A stretch of 51,866 nt of DNA from NCBI GenBank assembly GCA_038198775.1, contig JBBPZV010000003.1:1-51866 (forward strand). The letters run 5' to 3'. This DNA is from JACCYJ01 sp038198775. GTDB lineage: Bacteria > Actinomycetota > Actinomycetes > Propionibacteriales > Nocardioidaceae. Below, piece by piece: positions 1 through 6,450 of the stretch; positions within the stretch are counted from its first letter, which is position 1; each line of letters begins with the position of its first letter. The position numbers and the translations under genes are program-made. The notes below the pieces were generated by a model, which saw only the letters and a list, made by a program, of their open reading frames with translations, ran no database searches and was not told where the DNA came from.

Positions 1-2
1 AC

Positions 3-1541
3 CACGCCACCTGCTCCTGCTACGCGCAGAACATGGCGTACGGCGTCCGGCCGCCGCACCTGGCGGAGTGGATCGTCAACCTGGGCGAGGCCGCGGAGTA
101 CATGTTCGACCACAACCTCTTCCAGGAGAACCTGGTCGGGGTCGACTACTGCGAGAAGATGGTCGCCGAGACCAACCCCGGAGTCCTCGAGCGGGCCAAC
201 AGCACCGAGGCGCCGCATGCCGGCGACCACGGCTACCGCACCATCGGCGACATCATGCGGGCGCTGAACCCGTTCACCGGCGAGTTCTACCGCGAGGCCC
301 TGGTGGTCAGCCGGTGGACGCGCGAGATGTTCTGCCTGATGGAGGGCCGCCACGTGCATCCCTCCACGCTCTACCCGGGCGGGGTCGGCACGGTCGCCAC
401 GATCCAGCTGATGACCGACTACATGACCCGGCTGATGCGCTACGTCGAGTTCATGAAGAAGGTCGTGCCGATGCACGACGACCTGTTCGACTTCTTCTAC
501 GAGGCGATTCCCGGCTACGAGAAGGTGGGGCTGCGGCGCACCATGCTCGGCTGCTGGGGGTCGTTCCAGGACCCCGAGCACTGCAACTTCGACTACAAGG
601 ACATGACCAACTGGGGTCGCAAGATGTTCGTGACACCGGGGATCGTGATCGACGGCAAGCTCGTCACCACCGACCTGGTCGACATCAACCTGGGCATCCG
701 GATCCTGCTGGGCAGCTCGTACTACGAGGACTGGGAGGGCCAGGAGACGTTCGTCACCCACGACCCGCTCGGCAACCCGGTCGACCGCCGGCACCCGTGG
801 AACCAGCACACCAACCCCGTGCCGCAAAAGCGCGACTTCGACGACAAGTACAGCTGGGTGATGTCGCCACGCTGGTACGACGGCAAGGACTACCTGGCTC
901 TGGACACCGGTGGCGGTCCGCTGGCACGGCTGTGGTCGACGGCGCTCGCCGGCCTGGTCGACGTGGGGTACGTCAAGTCGACCGGCGGCAGCGTGCAGAT
1001 CAACCTGCCAAAGACCGCGCTCAAGGGCCCCATGGAGCTGGAGTGGAAGATCCCGCAGTGGAGCAACACGATCGAGCGCAACCGCGCGCGCACGTACTTC
1101 CAGGCGTACGCCGCCGCCTGCGCGCTGCACTTCGCGGAGAAGGCGCTCACCGAGATCCGAGCCGGTCACACCAAGACCTGGGAGCCGTTCGAGGTGCCGC
1201 AGGAGGGCATCGGCTGCGGTTTCACCGAGGCCGTCCGGGGCGTGCTGTCGCACCACCTGGTCATCCGCGACGGCAAGATCGCGAACTACCACCCCTACCC
1301 ACCGACCCCGTGGAACGCGAACCCGCGTGACGTGTACGGCACCCCGGGCCCTTACGAGGACGCGGTGCAGGGCCAGCCGATCTTCGAGGAGAACGACCGG
1401 GAGCACTTCAAGGGCATCGACATCATGCGTACGGTGCGCAGCTTCGACCCCTGCCTGCCGTGCGGGGTGCACATGTACCTCGGTGGCGGCAAGAGCCTGG
1501 AGATGCTGCACTCGCCGACGCAGTCGGTCACCGGCGACTGA
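3..1541 (+). CDS. hhyL: [NiFe]-hydrogenase large subunit, group 1h (5' partial)
   Basis: Catalytic large subunit of a membrane-associated uptake hydrogenase that oxidises H2 at the Ni-Fe(CN)2CO site. The reading frame is open from base 3; the true start and first half of the N-terminal L1 Cys pair lie outside, but the following HATCSCYAQNM stretch is visible. The C-terminal L2 motif DPCLPCGVH ends the mature protein; about 22 residues after that His (MYLGGGK...VTGD) would be removed by the maturation protease encoded at 5856. Residues such as the PSTLYPGGVG loop and the long tail fit the high-affinity actinobacterial class (group 1h, formerly group 5) better than HyaB/HupL; that subgroup call is from recalled family features. 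The small subunit gene should lie just upstream. The next gene starts 11 bases after the stop, so they are probably co-transcribed. Confidence 0.93.
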   Translation, partial: HATCSCYAQNMAYGVRPPHLAEWIVNLGEAAEYMFDHNLFQENLVGVDYCEKMVAETNPGVLERANSTEAPHAGDHGYRTIGDIMRALNPFTGEFYREALVVSRWTREMFCLMEGRHVHPSTLYPGGVGTVATIQLMTDYMTRLMRYVEFMKKVVPMHDDLFDFFYEAIPGYEKVGLRRTMLGCWGSFQDPEHCNFDYKDMTNWGRKMFVTPGIVIDGKLVTTDLVDINLGIRILLGSSYYEDWEGQETFVTHDPLGNPVDRRHPWNQHTNPVPQKRDFDDKYSWVMSPRWYDGKDYLALDTGGGPLARLWSTALAGLVDVGYVKSTGGSVQINLPKTALKGPMELEWKIPQWSNTIERNRARTYFQAYAAACALHFAEKALTEIRAGHTKTWEPFEVPQEGIGCGFTEAVRGVLSHHLVIRDGKIANYHPYPPTPWNANPRDVYGTPGPYEDAVQGQPIFEENDREHFKGIDIMRTVRSFDPCLPCGVHMYLGGGKSLEMLHSPTQSVTGD

Positions 1542-1552
1542 GGGCGGACACT

Positions 1553-2473
1553 GTGAGCGAGGTCGAGGACGGGGGCCCCGACCTCCGGGCCACCGGGGAG
1601 CGGATCGAGGCGCTGCTGGTTGCCAGCTCCGCCCACGGGGCCATGGCCCGGGAACGCTCCGAGGAGTTGGTGCGCCAGGTCGCGGACCTGTACGGCGCAG
1701 GGCTCGAGCGGCTTCTCGAGGTGCTGTACGACGCCGGGCGCCTCGACGCCGAGGCGCTCGAGGCGCTCGCCGGTGACGACCTCGTGGCCAGCCTGCTGCT
1801 CGTGCACGGGCTGCACCCCTACGACGTCACCACCCGGGTGGAGCGTGCCCTCGAGGGCGTCAGGCCGTACCTCGGCTCTCACGGTGGTGACGTCGAGCTG
1901 CTCGGCGTCACCGACGACATGTCGGTCCAGCTTCGGCTGCTCGGCAGCTGTGACGGCTGCCCGTCGTCGTCTGTGACCCTCAAGCTGGCGGTGGAGGGAG
2001 CCGTGGAGGCCGCTGCGCCGGAAGTGACGGCGATCGAGGTGGAGAGCCCGACGGATGCCGCGAACGGGTCCGTGATCCCGGTCAGCGCATTGCGCACCCG
2101 GCTCGACGAGCCGTCCGTCGGCCAGGCGTGGCAGGCCGTTCCGGAGGCGGCCGATCTGGCGTCGGGACAGCTGCGGGGACTGGCCGTCGCCGGGGTGCCG
2201 ATCGTGGTGTGCCGCTTGGGCACCGACCTCTACGCCTACCGTGACGGCTGCGCCCGGTGCGGCGGGGGGCTCGCCTCCGCGTCGCTGGAGCGACGTCTGG
2301 GAGGCGCCGCCGGTGACGCGGTGCTCAGCTGCCCGTCCTGTCGCGCGCACTACGACGTCCGCCGAGCCGGCGCCGGCCTCGACGACGAGGGCGCTCACCT
2401 CGAGCCGCTACCGCTGCTCGTCCACGACGACGTGGTCTCGGTCGCGGTGCCGGCCGAGACGGTGCCGGCGTGA
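1553..2473 (+). CDS. NifU-domain / 4-Cys Rieske-like iron-sulfur protein of the hydrogenase operon
   Basis: 306 residues from GTG at 1553. Three parts: an N-terminal helical segment; a NifU C-terminal domain around residues 95-160 with SHGGDVELL and the scaffold pair GSCDGCPSSS; and a C-terminal Rieske-like domain (about 175-300) with CARCGGGL and CPSCRAHYDV. In a classical Rieske protein each cluster-binding pair includes a His (CxH...CxxH); here both pairs are Cys-only, more like rubredoxin knuckles. Proteins of this type accompany group 1h hydrogenases and are thought to carry electrons between the enzyme and the membrane or to help insert clusters; role here is inferred from position. Its stop overlaps the next start (GTGA). 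Confidence 0.85.
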   Translation: MSEVEDGGPDLRATGERIEALLVASSAHGAMARERSEELVRQVADLYGAGLERLLEVLYDAGRLDAEALEALAGDDLVASLLLVHGLHPYDVTTRVERALEGVRPYLGSHGGDVELLGVTDDMSVQLRLLGSCDGCPSSSVTLKLAVEGAVEAAAPEVTAIEVESPTDAANGSVIPVSALRTRLDEPSVGQAWQAVPEAADLASGQLRGLAVAGVPIVVCRLGTDLYAYRDGCARCGGGLASASLERRLGGAAGDAVLSCPSCRAHYDVRRAGAGLDDEGAHLEPLPLLVHDDVVSVAVPAETVPA

Positions 2474-3138
2474 CCGGACGGCCCGGGGACGGGTCCCCGT
2501 TGGCGGTCTTGTCCCGCATCACCGGCAACCGACCCCCTCCGGTGGCCGGTGAGCGCTGCGAGATGTGCGCGGAGGCGATCGCCGCCAACCACCAGCACGT
2601 GGTGAACCTGACGAGCCGCAGCCTGCTGTGCACGTGCCGGGGGTGCTACCTGCTGTTCACCGCCGAGCAGGCCGAGCTGCGCTACCGCGCCGTCCCCGAG
2701 CGCTACCTCTCGTTCCCCGACCTCGAGCTTGCGCCCGGTCGCTGGGAGGCGTTGTCGATCCCGGTCGGGCTGGTGTTCTTGTTCTACAACTCGGTCCTGG
2801 ACAAGACCGTGGCGTTCTATCCCGGCCCCGCCGGTGCCGCGGAGTCGGAGCTCTCGATGGCGGCCTGGGACGATGTCGTCGCCGACAACCCACGGCTTCG
2901 CACCCTCGCCCCCGACGTGGAGGCGCTGCTGCTGCGGGCCCCAGGTCGAGAGGGCGGCGGCTTCGCGTGCTACCTGGTGCCCATCGACGCCTGCTACCAG
3001 CTGGTCGGTGAGCTGCGTCAGGTGTGGCGCGGCTTCGACGGCGGGCAGGACGCCCGGCGGCGCATCGAGGAGTTCTTCGCCCACGTGGCGGCGCGAGCCG
3101 CCCCGGCGCCGTCCGCCGACGACGCGGTGTCGCGGTGA
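2470..3138 (+). CDS. DUF5947 family protein (hydrogenase operon)
   Basis: 222 residues, GTG start overlapping the upstream TGA. The N-terminal part has a cysteine/histidine cluster: CEMC at about residue 30, NHQH, then CTCRGC around residue 55, which looks like a zinc or iron-sulfur site. The rest is an alpha/beta domain without a recognised enzyme motif; the C-terminus is Ala/Pro-rich and probably flexible. Proteins of this kind, annotated DUF5947 as I recall, recur beside actinobacterial group 1h hydrogenases. A role in assembly or electron transfer is inferred only from context. Confidence 0.8.
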   Translation: MTGRPGDGSPLAVLSRITGNRPPPVAGERCEMCAEAIAANHQHVVNLTSRSLLCTCRGCYLLFTAEQAELRYRAVPERYLSFPDLELAPGRWEALSIPVGLVFLFYNSVLDKTVAFYPGPAGAAESELSMAAWDDVVADNPRLRTLAPDVEALLLRAPGREGGGFACYLVPIDACYQLVGELRQVWRGFDGGQDARRRIEEFFAHVAARAAPAPSADDAVSR

Positions 3139-3157
3139 GCGCGGTGTCGCGGTGAGC
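3124..3157 (+). repeat. 17-bp perfect tandem duplication at a gene junction
   Basis: The 17-mer GCGGTGTCGCGGTGAGC occurs at 3124-3140 and again at 3141-3157 with no mismatch. The first copy supplies the TGA stop of the DUF5947 gene (3136-3138); the second supplies the GTG start of the DUF6084 gene (3152). Without the duplication the two genes would share a 4-base GTGA overlap, as the other junctions of this operon do. Confidence 0.95.
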
Positions 3158-3790
3158 GACCTGTCGTTCTCGGTCGTCGACGTCTTCGCCGAGAAGTACG
3201 CAGCCGCGCCGCAGCTGACCGCACGGCTGCGGATCTCGGAGTCCAGCGGCGAGACGGTCCACGCCATCGCGCTGCGCGCCCAGGTGCGCATCGAACCGCA
3301 ACGGCGCAGCTACAGCGCGGACGAGGAGAGCGGCCTGCTCGACATGTTCGGGACCCGGGACCGTTGGTTCGACACGCTCAAGCCGTTCATGTGGATGCAG
3401 TGCACCGCGATGGTCCAGGGCTTCACCGAAGTCACCGAGGTCGACCTCGCGATGCCGTGCACGTACGACTTCGACGTGACGTGGTCGCGGTTCCTCCACG
3501 CGCTCCGCGACGACACCGTCCCGGTCGTCTTCCTCTACTCAGGGACCGTGTTCGTGCGCGGCAGCAACGGGTTCTCGGTCGAACAGATCCCGTGGGATCG
3601 CGAGTCCAGCTACCGCATCCCGGTTCCGGTGTGGCGGGAGATGATCGCCCACTACTATCCGAACACCGGGTGGTTGCGCCTCGACCACGAGACCCTCGAC
3701 GCCCTCGCCCACTACAAGTCGGTGCGGGGTATGACCAGCTGGGAGGAAGCCGTCCACTCGCTGCTGGCCAAGGCCGGTGTCGGAACATGA
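3152..3790 (+). CDS. DUF6084 family protein (hydrogenase operon)
   Basis: 212 residues. The only in-frame start near the conserved N-terminus (VSDLSFSVVDVF) is GTG 3152. A soluble protein with beta-rich N-terminal half and a Trp/Tyr-rich C-terminal half (WDRESSYRIPVPVWREMIAHYYP); no cofactor motif, membrane span or signal peptide is evident. It matches what I recall as DUF6084, found in the same position in group 1h hydrogenase loci. The stop overlaps the next start (ATGA at 3787-3790). Function unknown; probably an accessory or structural factor of the hydrogenase complex. Confidence 0.8.
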   Translation: MSDLSFSVVDVFAEKYAAAPQLTARLRISESSGETVHAIALRAQVRIEPQRRSYSADEESGLLDMFGTRDRWFDTLKPFMWMQCTAMVQGFTEVTEVDLAMPCTYDFDVTWSRFLHALRDDTVPVVFLYSGTVFVRGSNGFSVEQIPWDRESSYRIPVPVWREMIAHYYPNTGWLRLDHETLDALAHYKSVRGMTSWEEAVHSLLAKAGVGT

Positions 3791-5136
3791 ACCTCGCCCG
3801 TGCCCGCCAGGTCGCCGACGCGGTCCTCTACGAGGGCTACCTGCTGTACCCGTACCGTTCCACCTCCGGCAAGAACCAGGTGCGCTGGCAGTTCGGCGTG
3901 CTGGGACCGCAGGGCGCCGCCGCGGCCGGGGTGGGCGAGGAGTCGACGATGGCCTCGCAGTGCCTGCTGGCCCCCGCCGAGGACGGCACCATCGGCGTCT
4001 ACGTCCGCTTCCTGCAGCTCCAGGCGCGTTCGGTCGAGCGCGCGGTCGGCGACGCCTTCGTCTTGGTGCCGGAGCTGACGTGCGCCGGTACGGCGTGGGT
4101 CAGCTGGGACGAGGCGGTGGCGCAGGAGCTCACCTTGGGGCCGTTCCTGACCGCCGAGCTGGCGACGGGACTGACACTGCCGCTGGACGTGCCCGGCGGC
4201 GAGGACGTCGAGGTGCTGCGCGAGGAGGACGACACGGTGGCCGGGCGGGTGGTGCGCCGCCGTTGGCCGCTTGTGGGCGCGCTCCGGATCGGCGCCGCCC
4301 AGGACTCGGGCCTGATGCGCCTCGAGGTCGGAGTCGAGAACACCGCGGGACCGGTCGACACCAGGGAGGCGGCCACCCGGCGCTCGTTCCTCGGCGCGCA
4401 CCTGCTGCTTGTCGCCGACGGTGCGTCCTTCGTGTCGGTGATCGACCCGCCCGCCGAGGCGATGGATGCCGCCGCCCGCTGCCACCAGCATCGCTGCTGG
4501 CCGGTGCTGGCCGGAGCCGTGGGCGAGACCGACGTCGTCTTGTGCTCCCCGATCATCTTGTACGACCATCCCGAGGTCGCCGAGCAGAGCGCCGGGGCGC
4601 TGTTCGACTCGACCGAGATCGACGAGATCCTGACGCTGCGGGTGATGACGCTGACCGAGCAGGAGAAGGCCCAGGCCCGCGCCACCGACGCGCACGCGGC
4701 GGCCATCATCGACCGCTGCGAGCAGATGTCGCCGCAGGAGCTGCAACGGCTGCACGGGATCCTGCGTGACCCGCACGCCGGCACCTCCACGCCCACCGGC
4801 GACGACTGGTGGGCGACCCAAGCCGCTGCCCCGGTGACGCCGGAGACCGACTCGGTGATGGTGGCCGGTGTGGCGATCGCAAGGGGCAGCCTGGTGCGCC
4901 TGCACCCCTCCCGCCGGGCCGACGCCCAGGACCTGTTCTTCGCGGACCAGACCGCCCGGGTCAACGCCGTCCACGTGGACCTCGACGGCGAGACCCATGT
5001 CGCCGTCACCTTGCTTGACGACCCGGCGGCCGAGATGCACGACTGGTACGGCCGCTACCTCTACTTCGCCCCGGACGAGCTCGAACCGCTCGCCGGGGCA
5101 GAAGACCGCGACTACCGAGAGGAGAGTTCACCGTGA
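3787..5136 (+). CDS. Uncharacterised hydrogenase-operon protein, 449 aa
   Basis: Starts with ATG overlapping the previous stop. Soluble, mixed alpha/beta; no recognised catalytic motif. The first half contains YEGYLLYPYRSTSGKN and a series of beta-rich segments; a helical acidic stretch around residues 280-330 (EQEKAQARATDAHAAAIIDR) separates it from a C-terminal small barrel-like region with VRLHPSRRADAQDLFFAD, a segment reminiscent of short chaperone or HypC-like barrels. I do not recognise a named family. It sits in a fixed block with DUF5947 and DUF6084, each overlapping the next, so it very probably works on or with the hydrogenase. Confidence 0.8.
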   Translation: MNLARARQVADAVLYEGYLLYPYRSTSGKNQVRWQFGVLGPQGAAAAGVGEESTMASQCLLAPAEDGTIGVYVRFLQLQARSVERAVGDAFVLVPELTCAGTAWVSWDEAVAQELTLGPFLTAELATGLTLPLDVPGGEDVEVLREEDDTVAGRVVRRRWPLVGALRIGAAQDSGLMRLEVGVENTAGPVDTREAATRRSFLGAHLLLVADGASFVSVIDPPAEAMDAAARCHQHRCWPVLAGAVGETDVVLCSPIILYDHPEVAEQSAGALFDSTEIDEILTLRVMTLTEQEKAQARATDAHAAAIIDRCEQMSPQELQRLHGILRDPHAGTSTPTGDDWWATQAAAPVTPETDSVMVAGVAIARGSLVRLHPSRRADAQDLFFADQTARVNAVHVDLDGETHVAVTLLDDPAAEMHDWYGRYLYFAPDELEPLAGAEDRDYREESSP

Positions 5137-5252
5137 AGCTGCTCGGACGGATGACCACGGTTGTGATGACCGCGGCGCTCGCGGGCGCCGTCGTCGTCGG
5201 CGTGCGTTCGATTCCCGACATCAAGCGCTATCTCGAGATGCGGAACATGTAA
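5133..5252 (+). CDS. 39-aa single-span membrane peptide (DUF6893-like)
   Basis: Start GTG 5133 overlaps the upstream TGA and has AGAGGAGAG 7 bases before it; stop TAA 5250-5252. The product is a short basic N-terminus, one hydrophobic span (TTVVMTAALAGAVVVGV) and a C-terminal SIPDIKRYLEMRNM tail. Small proteins with the same PDI-RYL-x-R-x-M ending are known in actinobacterial genomes (DUF6893, from memory). Its place inside the hydrogenase operon suggests a membrane anchor or stabilising subunit for the complex; this is inference. It is easily missed by gene finders because of its size. Confidence 0.75.
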   Translation: MKLLGRMTTVVMTAALAGAVVVGVRSIPDIKRYLEMRNM

Positions 5253-5279
5253 CGCCCGACCCGACCCAGAGGAGAGACC

Positions 5280-5495
5280 ATGAGCGACACCGAACCCGCC
5301 GCCCACCTCGACGAGGAGCCGCAGGACGAGCGGGGTGCCCCCGGCTCGCGCGACACGGGTTCCGATGAACCAGCCGGTGGGCCTGCCGAGCGGCCTGCCG
5401 GCACCTCGGACGAGGAGAGTGACACCAAGATCGACCCGCAAGGCTCCGGCCACGGCGACTCGCCACAGATGCCGGCCGGTGACCAGGCCGGCTGA
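5280..5495 (+). CDS. Acidic, disordered 71-aa protein
   Basis: ATG 5280 preceded by AGAGGAGAG. Composition is dominated by Asp, Glu, Gly, Pro, Ser and Ala with almost no hydrophobic residues (starts MSDTEPAAHLDEEPQDER), so it should be intrinsically disordered. No domain is recognised. It lies between the membrane peptide and a second protein of the same character, within the hydrogenase operon. Good ribosome site, in-operon spacing and normal third-position GC support it as real. Confidence 0.6.
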   Translation: MSDTEPAAHLDEEPQDERGAPGSRDTGSDEPAGGPAERPAGTSDEESDTKIDPQGSGHGDSPQMPAGDQAG

Positions 5496-5522
5496 GGCTC
5501 GGCCACCAGCGAAGGAGGACCG

Positions 5523-5855
5523 ATGACGATCACACCAGGCGACCCGGGTCCCACCGACCCGGCCAGTGGAGACCGACCCATACCCCCCTACGAGGGCCGA
5601 CGCGAGAGCGCGGACGTCGACGGTGAGGAGGAGCTGCGCCGTGACGATGCCAACGTCGGCGGTGCCACCGGGCCGGTGGAAAGCGACGACCAGAAGGCTC
5701 CGGAACCGGCCGACACCGACCGCGGCGCCGTAGCCTCGCCGTCGGACGAGCAGCCGGCTGCGGACACCCCGAGCGGGGAACCCGGCGAGGCCGCGACCGG
5801 TCCGGCCCACACCGAGGGAACCGGCCGTGGTGAGGACATGGGCAAGGAGGGCTAG
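5523..5855 (+). CDS. Acidic, disordered 110-aa protein
   Basis: ATG 5523 preceded by GAAGGAGG at 5511-5518. Like the preceding 71-aa product it is low-complexity, rich in Asp, Glu, Pro, Gly and Thr, with a middle EEELRRDDANVGG stretch; no fold is recognisable. Its TAG stop is immediately followed by the ATG of the protease gene. Function unknown; the pair may be a diverged duplication. Confidence 0.6.
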   Translation: MTITPGDPGPTDPASGDRPIPPYEGRRESADVDGEEELRRDDANVGGATGPVESDDQKAPEPADTDRGAVASPSDEQPAADTPSGEPGEAATGPAHTEGTGRGEDMGKEG

Positions 5856-6332
5856 ATGGCGCCCGGCGTCCTGGTCGCGGGCATCGGCAACCTGTTCCGC
5901 CGCGACGACGGGTTCGGTCCGGAGGTCGCCCGGCGGCTGCTGACCCAGCCACTGCCGGCGGGGGTCCGGGTCGTCGACTACGGCATCCGCGGCATGCACC
6001 TGGCGTACGACCTGCTCGACGGGTACGACGCGCTGGTGATCGTGGATGCGTTGCCCACCGGCGACCAGGTCGGTGCCGTGAGCGTGCTGGCGGTGGGCCC
6101 CGACGACCTCGGCGAGGGCGAGTTCGACGCCCACGGCATGGACCCTGTGGCCGTGCTGGCAAACCTGGAGTCGTTGGGCGGGCAGCTCCCACGCACGCTG
6201 GTCGTGGGCTGCCGGCCGGCCGAGGTCGGCGACGGGATCGGACTCTCGGCACCGGTCGAGGCGGCGGTGCCGGCCGCGGCCGACACCGTGCGGCGGCTGC
6301 TTGCCGACCTGCTCGCCCCGGCGGAGGCCTGA
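5856..6332 (+). CDS. Hydrogenase maturation endopeptidase (HyaD/HupD/HycI type)
   Basis: 158 residues, typical length. Removes the C-terminal extension of the large subunit once Ni is inserted. The nickel-sensing motif is visible: GIGNLFRRDDGFG near the N-terminus (Asp where some family members have Glu), the central Asp in VIVDALPTG, and the conserved His in FDAHGMDP around residue 93. The partner is the large subunit at 3-1541, which still carries its extension. It starts right after the stop of the preceding gene and is followed one base later by the short hypC-like ORF. Confidence 0.92.
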   Translation: MAPGVLVAGIGNLFRRDDGFGPEVARRLLTQPLPAGVRVVDYGIRGMHLAYDLLDGYDALVIVDALPTGDQVGAVSVLAVGPDDLGEGEFDAHGMDPVAVLANLESLGGQLPRTLVVGCRPAEVGDGIGLSAPVEAAVPAAADTVRRLLADLLAPAEA

Positions 6333-6333
6333 G

Positions 6334-6450
6334 ATGTGCCTCGCAGTCCCGGGACAGGTCGTCGACCGGGTCGAGCGCTACGGCGGCCAACTCGCGCAAG
6401 TCGAGCTGATGGGCAGCCCTCGCGACCGGGCTGCCGGTGACGGCGCGTGA
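6334..6450 (+). CDS. Truncated HypC-like protein, 38 aa
   Basis: ATG 6334 to TGA 6448-6450. The product begins MCLAVPGQVVDRVERYGGQL, with the essential N-terminal Cys2 of HypC, runs to about the third strand (AQVELMG) and then ends in an unrelated tail (SPRDRAAGDGA). A full HypC has 80-100 residues; the rest of the barrel and the C-terminal helix are missing and are not found in another frame, since hypF begins at once (GTGA overlap). The GYG/YGxQLAxV pattern is closest to the HypC at 13648, not the one at 8802. Either a remnant kept for translational coupling to hypF or a minimal functional peptide. Confidence 0.7.
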   Translation: MCLAVPGQVVDRVERYGGQLAQVELMGSPRDRAAGDGA

